A DNA stretch of 64,000 nucleotides from Rhodopseudomonas boonkerdii (GTDB lineage Bacteria; Pseudomonadota; Alphaproteobacteria; Rhizobiales; Xanthobacteraceae). Each line of letters starts with the position of its first letter. Position 1 is the stretch's first letter. The notes beneath the pieces were generated by a model that made no database searches, was not told the DNA's origin, and saw only the letters and a program-made list of their open reading frames with translations. Below are positions 8,908-16,645 of this stretch, one piece after another. Location: contig NZ_CP036537.1 of assembly GCF_021184025.1 (NCBI RefSeq), forward strand, positions 4,402,001 through 4,466,000, given 5' to 3'. The translations under genes and the position numbers were made by a program.

Positions 8908-9601
8908 AGTAAAGAATCTCACGGTCAGCTACGGCAAGGCGCTGGCGATTGAATCCGTTTCGATCACTGTCGAAAAAGGCGAATTGATCGGCGTGCTTGG
9001 CCCTAATGGTGCCGGCAAGACCACGCTGCTCAAGGCGATCTCGCGCTCCATCGCCGCGCAGGGCACGCTGAACTTCAAGGATGCTTCACTGCATCCCGTC
9101 GAACCCTACAACGTGGTGGCCAAGGGCATCTGCCATTGCCCGGAAGGGCGAAAGCTGTTTTCCGAGCTGTCGGTTTTAAAGAATCTACAGCTCGGCGCCT
9201 ATCTGCGCAAGAACAAGTCGGAGATCGATTCCGATCTCGAGCGCGTCTTCACCCTCTTCCCGGTGCTACGCGAGCGGCAGTGGCAGCAATCGAGCACACT
9301 CTCCGGCGGCGAGCAGCAGATGGTCGCCATCGGCCGCGCGCTGATGGGGCGTCCGGAGCTCCTGTTGCTCGACGAACCCTCGGTGGGCATCGCGCCGCGC
9401 CTGAAAGGTCTGATCTTCGATTCGATCACGCAGATCAGGCGTGACGGCACGGCGATCCTGATCGTCGAACAGGATGCGACCTCGACCTTGCGCATCGCGG
9501 ACCGGATCTATGTGCTGGAGCACGGCCGCACAGTGCGTGAAGGCACGGCGCAGAACATCGCTGGAGACAAATATATCCAGCAGATTTATCTGGGCGTGTA
9601 G
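8894..9601 (+). CDS. LivF-type ABC ATPase (1st transporter)
   Basis: This 235-residue ATPase starts inside the LivG coding end (14-bp overlap). It carries Walker A GPNGAGKTT, the full signature LSGGEQQMVAIGRAL, Walker B LLLLDEPSVGIAP and the switch His replaced by Gln in LIVEQD, as usual in LivF. CPEGRKLFSELSVLKNL is another LivF mark. It completes the five-gene transporter and is followed by a hairpin. Confidence 0.92.
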   Translation: MPLLEVKNLTVSYGKALAIESVSITVEKGELIGVLGPNGAGKTTLLKAISRSIAAQGTLNFKDASLHPVEPYNVVAKGICHCPEGRKLFSELSVLKNLQLGAYLRKNKSEIDSDLERVFTLFPVLRERQWQQSSTLSGGEQQMVAIGRALMGRPELLLLDEPSVGIAPRLKGLIFDSITQIRRDGTAILIVEQDATSTLRIADRIYVLEHGRTVREGTAQNIAGDKYIQQIYLGV

Positions 9602-9607
9602 TTTTAC

Positions 9608-9633
9608 CTTCTCCCCGCTTCCGGGGAGAGGTT
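9608..9633. terminator. Hairpin between convergent livF-type gene and btaA
   Basis: CTCCCCG (9611-9617) pairs with CGGGGAG (9622-9628), with flanking CCTT and AGG extending the stem imperfectly. It is one of the dispersed CTCTCCCCGC palindromes. Its position between two converging genes suggests use as a two-way terminator, although no strong T run follows. Confidence 0.5.
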
Positions 9634-9639
9634 GGAAAG

Positions 9640-10854
9640 TTACGACTTCCGCGTATAGAGGTGGAAACCGCCATAGATACCCGAGCGATCCTGCGCATGC
9701 CCCAGCGCGCTGCGCTCGGCATCGCGCTGCCAGGTGTGACGCAGCGGAGCGTGCACCTCTTCCTCCAGCGGCGATTCGGAGCCGGCAGTGCGGAAAATCA
9801 CGCGGACGCCGTCATTGCCAGCGCGGTCGATCGCATCCCACAGCGCGCGAATTTCGTCCGGCGCCATCCAGTCCTGCGAATCGAGCAACACCACGGCGTC
9901 GATCTCGCGCGCCGGCAGGCTTTCGATGAATACGCGCAGATTGGCATGCACCGGCGTCACCAGCGCAGCGCGACTCGACGTATCGGCATAACGGCTCCGC
10001 TGCAGATAGGGCGGCAGGCAGATGTCCCCAGGGCCGACATAGCTGCGGCTCAGCGCCTGCCAGGCGAAGTAGTTGCTGGCATTCGGATGCACGTCGATCA
10101 GCGCCATGGTGCGCTGATAAAGCACCTCGTTGAGCGGCTGATTCCCGGCGAGCAGCGTGCGCTGCTGCGGCGGGATGCCGAGGCTGAAGACCAGCGCCGG
10201 CGTGCGCGTCAGCATACGTGCGAACCAGGAATGGAATACGCTATGCAGTTTCGCCAGCGCCTGCTCGCGCTCGAGCGATCCGACCTCTCCTTTCAGCAAC
10301 GCATTCAGATCGACGCCGGCGACTTTCGCGATCATGTGGCCGAAGCCGATGAAGCGGCCGAGTGCGCCATGACGATAGAAACCGTCGGTAAAGTAACAGT
10401 AGCGAGGACGGCCGATGCCGAAGAAGGTGCGTTCATCCCAGTAGCCACGCGCCTCCTCATCCAGTAGCGGGCGCAGGCGATCACGATAGATCGCGGCATT
10501 GGCTTTGGAATTTCCCTCGCCAAAGAAGGTCCAGAAATCCTGATAGTTCGGCAGCGCACGCAATCCGGCGAGCTTGAGCTTGAGCAACGACAGATGCGCT
10601 TCGTTGAGATCCACCGCATAGACGTGCGCCGGCTTCGCCGCGAGATAGGACAGCGCGTTGCAGCCGCCGCTGGAGATGGTCACGATCGATGACCCCGGCT
10701 TCAACTGAAGCGCCGCCATATCGGCCTCCGGATCTTCCCAGATCTGGGTATAGACGAGCCGGCGGAACCAGAAGGCAAACAGGGAATCCCACACCGTCGC
10801 TTCATCGCTGGAACGGCTGTTGCGGACGGCATCGGCGATCAGTTGGGTATTCAT
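9640..10854 (-). CDS. btaA: S-adenosylmethionine:diacylglycerol 3-amino-3-carboxypropyltransferase (BtaA-like)
   Basis: This 404-residue protein belongs to the DUF3419/BtaA family. BtaA moves the 3-amino-3-carboxypropyl group of SAM to diacylglycerol, making diacylglyceryl-homoserine, the first step to the betaine lipid DGTS. Visible marks are YTQIWEDPEADMAALQL near residue 40 and the SAM-site region ITISSGGCNALSYLA followed by VYAVDLNEAHL. I chose the ATG at 10854 because AAAAGGA stands just upstream; a TTG ten codons earlier is less likely. The divergent gene at 11030 encodes the matching methyltransferase. In Rhodobacter sphaeroides btaA and btaB form one operon, whereas here they are divergent. 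Confidence 0.88.
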   Translation of the reverse strand: MNTQLIADAVRNSRSSDEATVWDSLFAFWFRRLVYTQIWEDPEADMAALQLKPGSSIVTISSGGCNALSYLAAKPAHVYAVDLNEAHLSLLKLKLAGLRALPNYQDFWTFFGEGNSKANAAIYRDRLRPLLDEEARGYWDERTFFGIGRPRYCYFTDGFYRHGALGRFIGFGHMIAKVAGVDLNALLKGEVGSLEREQALAKLHSVFHSWFARMLTRTPALVFSLGIPPQQRTLLAGNQPLNEVLYQRTMALIDVHPNASNYFAWQALSRSYVGPGDICLPPYLQRSRYADTSSRAALVTPVHANLRVFIESLPAREIDAVVLLDSQDWMAPDEIRALWDAIDRAGNDGVRVIFRTAGSESPLEEEVHAPLRHTWQRDAERSALGHAQDRSGIYGGFHLYTRKS

Positions 10855-10907
10855 ATCGGTCCTTTTGACGGCCCAAATCGACAATCTGAAATTTTTATCA
10901 ACCGCAG

Positions 10908-10925
10908 ACTGCAGTTTTGCGACAG
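10908..10925 (-). promoter_or_regulatory. Possible Pho box for btaA (weak)
   Basis: On the minus strand the sequence CTGTCGC-AAAA-CTGCAGT has the 7+4+7 layout of a PhoB site (consensus CTGTCAT-N4-CTGTCAT), with five of seven matches in the first half and four in the second. It lies 54-71 bp upstream of the btaA start. DGTS genes are phosphate-regulated in other bacteria, which is why the motif is recorded despite its weakness. Confidence 0.3.
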
Positions 10926-10962
10926 ATCTTCTCCTTAACGCCGGATCGGCATGACAATCCCA

Positions 10963-10980
10963 CTGTCACAGTGCCGTCGT
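10963..10980 (+). promoter_or_regulatory. Possible Pho box for btaB
   Basis: CTGTCAC-AGTG-CCGTCGT has the 11-bp repeat period of PhoB sites. The first half matches the CTGTCAT/C consensus fully, the second at five of seven positions. It lies about 50 bp before the btaB GTG. Replacement of phospholipids by DGTS under phosphate starvation is established for the family; control by this site is inference. Confidence 0.45.
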
Positions 10981-11029
10981 GTTCGCCTGACATGGGTGCG
11001 ATTCATTCCGACATCCGACGAGGTGCATC

Positions 11030-11731
11030 GTGACGATCGTATCCGAAGCCGAAACCACCGCCGGCGCGACTTCGCAAGCCTCCCGGTCGAACGACGCCAC
11101 CCATCGCATGAACCGGATGTATCGCTGGCAGCGCTTCATCTATGACGCCACCCGCCGCTACTATCTGCTCGGCCGCGATCAGCTCATTGCCGAACTGAAG
11201 CCGGCGGCAGGCGCACAGGTTCTGGAAATCGGCTGCGGCACCGGCCGTAACCTTATACAGGCTGCGTGGCGTTATCCCGAAGCGCAGTTCACCGGCATCG
11301 ATGTCTCGACGGAAATGTTGACCACCGCCCTCGGTTCGATTAGGCGCCACGGTCTCGACGGCCGCATCCGCGTCGCCCATGGCGATGCCACCGATTTCGA
11401 TCCGATGAAGATTTTTGGCATCGCACCGGATCACATCGTGGCCTCCTATGCGCTCTCGATGATCCCCGACTGGCAAGGCGTCCTCGACGAGGCGGTAACG
11501 CGGCTGAAGCCAGGCGGCAAGCTCCATATCGTCGATTTCGGCGATCAGGAGCGCCTGCCCGCCAGCGTACGCCGCGTGCTGCAACACTGGCTGTCGCTGT
11601 TCGATGTAACGCCGCGGCGTGAACTACAGAATGCGCTCGCCTCTCTCGCCGAGCGCCATCAAGCCCAGCTCGATTTCAAGCGGCCGTTTCGTGGGTACGC
11701 GCAATCGGCCGTGCTGACATTGAAGAAGTAG
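11030..11731 (+). CDS. btaB: Diacylglyceryl-homoserine N-methyltransferase (BtaB-like)
   Basis: This 233-residue class I SAM methyltransferase has motif I LEIGCGTGRNLIQAA, motif II FTGIDVSTEML and a post-motif LKPGGKLHIVDFGD. BtaB methylates the amino group of diacylglyceryl-homoserine three times to give DGTS. The N-terminal MNRMYRWQRFIYDATRRYYLLGRD resembles BtaB proteins (written here only in part: YRWQRFIYDATRRYYLLG). GTG at 11030 is preceded by GAGG. Adjacency to btaA is the main support for the specific assignment, since the fold alone is generic. Confidence 0.85.
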   Translation: MTIVSEAETTAGATSQASRSNDATHRMNRMYRWQRFIYDATRRYYLLGRDQLIAELKPAAGAQVLEIGCGTGRNLIQAAWRYPEAQFTGIDVSTEMLTTALGSIRRHGLDGRIRVAHGDATDFDPMKIFGIAPDHIVASYALSMIPDWQGVLDEAVTRLKPGGKLHIVDFGDQERLPASVRRVLQHWLSLFDVTPRRELQNALASLAERHQAQLDFKRPFRGYAQSAVLTLKK

Positions 11732-11739
11732 CTCAGAGC

Positions 11740-11829
11740 CGTAGCGCGGATGAGCCGAAGGCGTAATCCGCCGCCGAGTTCCAATTTTGGATTCGACCGG
11801 CGGATTACGCTTCGCCCATCCGCCCTACG
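11740..11829. repeat. Long palindrome between convergent genes
   Basis: GGCGTAATCCGCCG (11760-11773) pairs with CGGCGGATTACGC (11798-11810). Outer arms CGTAGCGCGGATGAGC (from 11740) and GCCCATCCGCCCTACG (to 11829) pair imperfectly. It is of the same general type as the element at 886-970 but from a different sequence group. It fills the space between btaB and the UPF0104 gene and may stop transcription from both sides. Confidence 0.8.
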
Positions 11830-11839
11830 AATGCGAGCG

Positions 11840-12790
11840 TCAGGCCAGCTCCTTCCGTTTCACCACATTCCGATACGCCTCCACCCCGCCGAACAGCGCG
11901 ATAGAGAGGATGAACGGAATCAGGTGATAGAACAGGCGGAACAGCAGCAGCACCGCAAGCAGCTGCTCGGTATGCTCGCCGCCTAGCCCGATCAAAATCG
12001 TCGCGTCGAACACGCCGATGCCGGCCGGTGCGTGGCTGGCAAAGCCGAGCAGCGTTGCAGCGATGAACACCACGATCACCTGAGCGACGCCGACATTCAT
12101 CGTTTCCGGGATCAGCACATACATAGAGAGCGCGGCCGCTGCGAGGTCGACGAGTCCGATGCCGATCTGCAGGAACACATTGCGGCCGCTCGGCACAGGA
12201 ACCGACCACTGGCCGCCGCCGATTGCGCGGGTGCCATTCCATGTCCAGAACACATAGCCGACGATGCCGAGCAAGATAGCGGCGGCAATGCCGCGATTCA
12301 CTTGTGGAGCGAGCTGGTCGATCTTGCTGATTGCTTCCGGCGCATAGATTGTGCTCAGCGCGAGCGCCGTGAGATTGCCGAGCCAGAACGTCAATCCGGT
12401 GAGAAAGCAGATGCGAGCGACACCACCGGGGCCGATGCCGTGCGGGGCATAGATCCGATAGCGCACGGCCGACGAAACCAACAGCACGGCTCCGGTCCCG
12501 TGCGCGATCGGATAGCTGGTGAAATTCGCCAGCGCGGCGATGCGGTATGGCAGATCCCCACGCCCGATCATCTTGAGCGCCAGCCAATCGTAAAGCGTGA
12601 GGCTGCCATACGAGATCGCGACAAAAGCCAGCGACAATGCGATCGCCATGGGGTCCACCATGCGCATCGCGACCAGGACCTTGTCCAGATCGACGCCCTT
12701 CAACGCCTTGCTCAGCGCCAGAAAGGCAATAATGGCAATCGTGAGGCTGACCGCGATACCGAACAGCCGCAAAGTGAGACGATGGCGCAT
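11840..12790 (-). CDS. UPF0104 / lysylphosphatidylglycerol-synthase-like membrane protein
   Basis: This protein of about 316 residues is almost wholly hydrophobic, with some eight predicted membrane segments. The marks SHAPAGIGVFDA near the C-terminus and SYGSLTLYDWLAL in the first third are typical of the UPF0104 / LPG_synthase_TM family. That family covers the flippase half of MprF and many stand-alone proteins of unknown role in lipid or glycan handling. The soluble aminoacyltransferase domain of MprF is absent. I used the ATG at 12790 before MRHRLTLRLFG; a GTG at 12814 is an alternative. It is convergent with the lipid gene btaB, a suggestive but unproven link. Confidence 0.75.
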   Translation of the reverse strand: MRHRLTLRLFGIAVSLTIAIIAFLALSKALKGVDLDKVLVAMRMVDPMAIALSLAFVAISYGSLTLYDWLALKMIGRGDLPYRIAALANFTSYPIAHGTGAVLLVSSAVRYRIYAPHGIGPGGVARICFLTGLTFWLGNLTALALSTIYAPEAISKIDQLAPQVNRGIAAAILLGIVGYVFWTWNGTRAIGGGQWSVPVPSGRNVFLQIGIGLVDLAAAALSMYVLIPETMNVGVAQVIVVFIAATLLGFASHAPAGIGVFDATILIGLGGEHTEQLLAVLLLFRLFYHLIPFILSIALFGGVEAYRNVVKRKELA

Positions 12791-13062
12791 CACCTCGATG
12801 ATATTTCGTAACACAGGTGGCACGCCGCTCCACTTTTCTCTAGAAGTGAACGCGACGTGATTCGCGCCCGCAGTAAGCGCGCTTATGTGACACGTCGATA
12901 TGACAGCCGCGCAAAACGAGCGCGAGAGCGTCACCCGATAAATAAACCGGTGCACTCCAAATTCAGCCGCAAGGCTGTCGCAAGAGATTCATGCGAACTC
13001 CGTAAGTGGCGTTCGCATACACGCCAACGCGATGCGCGAACTACGACCAAAAGCAGGGCCTC

Positions 13063-13284
13063 ATGTCGACCGAGACGGATTTTCAGCTCACCACCAACCA
13101 ATGGGATATGCTGCGGGCACTCCGCCCCACCGACGCCCCCATCGGCAAGCTGAACCGCTATGTGCTCGACCAACTGGCCGAGCTGGGCCTGGTTGCGCTG
13201 GTGGATGACGTCCCGGCTTTGACCGCCACCGGCCGCGCCGTCGTGCTGCGTGGTTGCCCTCGATTGTGGGATCTCGCGGCCTGA
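13063..13284 (+). CDS. Small conserved-looking protein, possibly winged-helix
   Basis: This 73-residue protein (starting MSTETDFQLTTNQWD) has a regular pattern of helices and a short beta-like turn: NQWDMLRALRP, NRYVLDQLAELGLVALVDD, PALTATGRAVVLRG. This looks like a lone winged-helix module with the wing at ALTATGR. The ATG at 13063 follows an AGGG-containing stretch (13056-13059). Codon use is like the neighbouring genes. No partner is obvious. It is transcribed divergently from the UPF0104 gene and converges on the transporter operon. Confidence 0.65.
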   Translation: MSTETDFQLTTNQWDMLRALRPTDAPIGKLNRYVLDQLAELGLVALVDDVPALTATGRAVVLRGCPRLWDLAA

Positions 13285-13314
13285 GCCACATCGCCGGCCG
13301 TTATGCGGCCTCGC

Positions 13315-14034
13315 TCAGTGGATACCGACGCCGACCAGGCGATCGATCAGTCCGTGATCGCTCTTCAAGGTCTCCGGCGTTCCGCTCCAACTCGTACGTC
13401 CGCGCTCCATCACCATGACGCTGTTGGCGAAATCGAGCGCGCGTTCGATCTGCTGTTCCACCAGAATGATGGTCATCTCGCCGGTGGCGGCGAGCTGCAC
13501 CAGCATGGCCATCAATTCGTCGCAGATCACAGGTGCAAGGCCCTCGAGCGGTTCGTCAAGCAACAGGATTGACGGTTTGCCGAGCAGTGTGCGGGCCATG
13601 GACAGCATCTGCTGCTCCCCGCCGGAGAGCTGCTTGCCGAAATTTCCGCGGCGCTCACGCAGACGCGGGAACATTGCATAGGCTTCGTCCAAGGCCGACA
13701 GCGGGCGGCCCTTGAGGCCGGCGCGCAAATTCTCCTCGACCGTCAGCGAGGCGAAGATATCGCGCGTTTGCGGCACATAGCCGATGCCGAGTTCGGCCCG
13801 CGTCGATGTGCGGCGGCCGGCGATGTTGTCTGCGCCGAGCCTGATCTCACCGCCATGGCGCGTGGTCAGCCCCATCAGCGTTGCCAGCAGTGTCGTCTTG
13901 CCCATGCCGTTACGGCCGAGCACGGCCAGGCGATCGCCGGGATGCACGTCGAAAGAGACACCCTCGATGATGCGGGTCTGCCCATAGCCGGCGCAGAGGT
14001 CACGGATCTCAAGCGCTGCGGCGGGCATCGGCAT
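13315..14034 (-). CDS. LivF-type ABC ATPase (2nd transporter)
   Basis: This 239-residue ATPase has Walker A GRNGMGKTT (Met in place of the usual Ala), signature LSGGEQQMLSMARTL, Walker B LLLLDEPLEGLAP and LVEQQ as the switch region. It is the last gene of the eight-gene minus-strand unit that begins with the Rieske oxygenase at 22501. Its start overlaps the LivG-type gene by 26 bp. An ATG two codons further in (14028) has better spacing from GGGAG and may be the true start. Confidence 0.9.
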   Translation of the reverse strand: MPMPAAALEIRDLCAGYGQTRIIEGVSFDVHPGDRLAVLGRNGMGKTTLLATLMGLTTRHGGEIRLGADNIAGRRTSTRAELGIGYVPQTRDIFASLTVEENLRAGLKGRPLSALDEAYAMFPRLRERRGNFGKQLSGGEQQMLSMARTLLGKPSILLLDEPLEGLAPVICDELMAMLVQLAATGEMTIILVEQQIERALDFANSVMVMERGRTSWSGTPETLKSDHGLIDRLVGVGIH

Positions 14035-14773
14035 AACTCCCGAGATAGGCGCGGCGCACTTCGTGATCGGCTGTGACGTCCTGAGGCGATCCTTCGAAGA
14101 TCAGCCGCCCGGCCGCGAGCACCAGTACGCGCTTCGCGAATTTGAAGACCAGATCCATGTCGTGCTCAATCATCAGCACCGCAATGTCGGGCGGCAGGCG
14201 ATTGATGGCCTCGAGAATCTTTGGCGCCTCGTCATGTGGCACACCGGCGGCGGGCTCGTCGAGCAACAGCACCTTCGGATGCAGCGCGAGACCGATGGCG
14301 AGCTCGATCAGGCGCTGCTGGCCATAGGCGAGTTCGATCACCTTGCGATAAGCGAGATGGTCGAGGCCGAGATGCGCGAGGATCTCGCTCCATTCGGCTT
14401 TCACTTCGGGCATTTCCGTCGAGCTGGAGAAGAAGCGGCGGCTGGTGCGCTTTCGCTGCATGATCGCCAACGCAACATTGTCGGCGACCGTGAGATTCAT
14501 AAACAACCGTGTCACCTGGAACGTGCGCACGAGACCGCGCCGCACGCGATCGGGAATGCTGAGGCGGGTGATATCGTCGCCACCCATGAAGAACTGGCCT
14601 TCACTGGGCGCGATGTCGCCGGTGATCAGATTCACCAGCGTTGTCTTACCCGCGCCATTCGGACCAATCAGAGCCACGCGGTCGCCGGAAGTGAGCTTGA
14701 AATTGACGTCCCGCGTCACGTGCAGGCCACCAAAAGAGCGGGAGACGGCGCGGGCCTCGAGGAGATCGGTCAT
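14009..14773 (-). CDS. LivG-type ABC ATPase (2nd transporter)
   Basis: This 254-residue protein has Walker A GPNGAGKTT, the LivG mark VRTFQVTRLF, a signature region ELAYGQQRLIELAIGLAL and Walker B VLLLDEPAAGVP. I set the start at 14773 (MTDLLEARAVSRSFGG), which overlaps the LivM stop by four bases (ATGA). Upstream in-frame codons lie within livM. Translational coupling through overlaps runs the length of this transporter block. Confidence 0.92.
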   Translation of the reverse strand: MTDLLEARAVSRSFGGLHVTRDVNFKLTSGDRVALIGPNGAGKTTLVNLITGDIAPSEGQFFMGGDDITRLSIPDRVRRGLVRTFQVTRLFMNLTVADNVALAIMQRKRTSRRFFSSSTEMPEVKAEWSEILAHLGLDHLAYRKVIELAYGQQRLIELAIGLALHPKVLLLDEPAAGVPHDEAPKILEAINRLPPDIAVLMIEHDMDLVFKFAKRVLVLAAGRLIFEGSPQDVTADHEVRRAYLGSYADARRSA

Positions 14774-15771
14774 GCCGCCTCTCCCTTGCGCCTGAATTTC
14801 GTCCAGAACGACAGCACCGGCTCGATCAGACCGCGCGGCGCGAACACCACGATGAGAATGAGCAGAAGGCCGACAAGGGTCATCCAGTGGAACGGGTTGG
14901 CGGCCGCCACAATATGCTCGAAGATCATGAAGATCACCGTGCCGGCCAGCGCGCCCCAAAGATGACCGGCGCCACCGAGCACCAGCATCACCAGCACTTC
15001 GGCCGAGCGTTCGAAGCTGACGCTGTCGAGGCCCACAACACCGGTCGAGATCGCGGTCAGCGCGCCCCCGATGCCGGCGACGGCACCCGCAACGCCATAC
15101 ATCGCCACGAGACGCGGATAGATGGAGACGCCAATCATCCTGGCTCGCAGATCGTCATCCTTGATACCTCGGCACATCAGACCGAAGGGCGAACGAACGA
15201 AACGCTTCAGCACGATGAAAGTGATGACCAGCACGCCGAGCGAGAACAGAAAAGCCGTGCGGCTGTACATGTCGAAGCCATAGATGCCAAACACCTTGCT
15301 GGGTTCGATGCCCGAGAGGCCGTCGCTGCCGCCAGTGAGCCAGGACAGTTTGTTGGCAAGGCCGGCAACGAGCTGGCCGATGGCAATCGACAGGACGAGC
15401 TGGGGCAAGCCGCGGAAACGCGTGATCAGGGCGCCGGAGATGAGACCCATCACAGTGCCCGCGAACAGGCCGACCACGAGCAATGCAACCGGATCCGTGA
15501 CGCCACGGACGCAGGCGATTCCGGCGGCATAGGCGCCCACGCCGAACTGCGCAGCATGGCCGAGCGTCGCGACGCCGCAATAGCCGGTGACGAGATCGAG
15601 CGACAGCACCAGGAAGGCGATGCCGATCAGCCGGGTCAGAAAGGCGAGATCATCCGGATAGAGGAAATAGCCGACGGCACCGAGCGCCAGGATGGCCAGC
15701 GCACCGGCCGCATCCTGAACGAACGGCAGATTGCGCTTGTGGGGAACGTGGGTCACGGCCATGTCGCTCAT
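14770..15771 (-). CDS. LivM-type permease (2nd transporter)
   Basis: This 333-residue membrane subunit begins with a soluble stretch of about 20 residues before the first helix. Family marks are SLDLVTGYCGVATLGHAAQF, TRFRGLPQLVLSIAIGQL and LVLGGAGHLWGALAG as the coupling loop. TRFRGLPQL replaces the usual RLRGxYFA, so this branch differs from the LivM of the first transporter. Its start overlaps the LivH stop by four bases. Confidence 0.9.
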   Translation of the reverse strand: MSDMAVTHVPHKRNLPFVQDAAGALAILALGAVGYFLYPDDLAFLTRLIGIAFLVLSLDLVTGYCGVATLGHAAQFGVGAYAAGIACVRGVTDPVALLVVGLFAGTVMGLISGALITRFRGLPQLVLSIAIGQLVAGLANKLSWLTGGSDGLSGIEPSKVFGIYGFDMYSRTAFLFSLGVLVITFIVLKRFVRSPFGLMCRGIKDDDLRARMIGVSIYPRLVAMYGVAGAVAGIGGALTAISTGVVGLDSVSFERSAEVLVMLVLGGAGHLWGALAGTVIFMIFEHIVAAANPFHWMTLVGLLLILIVVFAPRGLIEPVLSFWTKFRRKGEAA

Positions 15772-16637
15772 GTGTGTGCCTTACCGAACAGGCCGTGCGG
15801 AAACAGAAATACGATGACGATCACCGATAGATAGAAGAAGAAATCGCCAAACTCTGGCGCGAGATATTTCCCGGTCGTATCGGCGAGGCCAAGCAGCAGC
15901 GATGCTGACAGGGCCCCGAGGATCGAGCCTGCACCGCCCACGGAGACCACCACGAGGAAGGTCACCATGTAGCGGAGGGCATAGAAGGGCTCGATCGGCA
16001 GGATTTCCGCACCGACCACGCCGCCGAAAGCGCCAAGACCGATGGCGAGTGCAAAGGTCGCGGCATAGATGATCTCGGTACGGATGCCCAGCGCATCGGC
16101 CATCCCGCTGTGATCGACGGAGGCACGGAGCTTGATGCCGAACTCGGTCTTTTCGATGAGCAGCCAGAGCGCCAATGCCACGACGAGGCCGCAGACGATG
16201 ACGAAGACGCGGTGCGTCGGCAGCATGCGGAAACCGATATCGAGCGGGCCACTCAACGTTTGCGGCAACGGAATCGGCTTCAACGACGGACCGAAAATAA
16301 AATTGACGATGCCAATGATGAAGAATGTGATGCCGATGGTCATCAGCACCTGAATCAAGGGATCGGCCTTGCGATAGATGCGGCGATACAGCAGCAGCTC
16401 GAACGGGATCGAGGCGACGATGGCGCCCACCACCGCAATCAGAATGGCGACGCCGTAATGCACGCCGAGATCGCGAAGGGCATAGGAGGCGAGATAGCCG
16501 CCGATCATCGCGAAGGCGCCATGAGCGAGATTCACCACGCGCATGAGGCCCATCATGATCGACAGGCCGATGGAAATGATGAACAGCACCATCCCGTAGG
16601 CGACGGCGTCGGTCATGATGCTGAAAATAGTGCGCAT
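15768..16637 (-). CDS. LivH-type permease (2nd transporter)
   Basis: This 289-residue membrane protein has LivH marks MMGLMRVVNLAHGAFAMIG and VVSVGGAGSILGALSASLLLG. The ATG at 16637 (MRTIFSIMTDAVAYG) follows AGGATC at the proper distance; an earlier frame start would add an implausible basic stretch. It comes eight bases after the amidohydrolase stop, so enzyme and transporter genes share a transcript. Confidence 0.9.
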   Translation of the reverse strand: MRTIFSIMTDAVAYGMVLFIISIGLSIMMGLMRVVNLAHGAFAMIGGYLASYALRDLGVHYGVAILIAVVGAIVASIPFELLLYRRIYRKADPLIQVLMTIGITFFIIGIVNFIFGPSLKPIPLPQTLSGPLDIGFRMLPTHRVFVIVCGLVVALALWLLIEKTEFGIKLRASVDHSGMADALGIRTEIIYAATFALAIGLGAFGGVVGAEILPIEPFYALRYMVTFLVVVSVGGAGSILGALSASLLLGLADTTGKYLAPEFGDFFFYLSVIVIVFLFPHGLFGKAHT

Positions 16638-16645
16638 GATTGATC

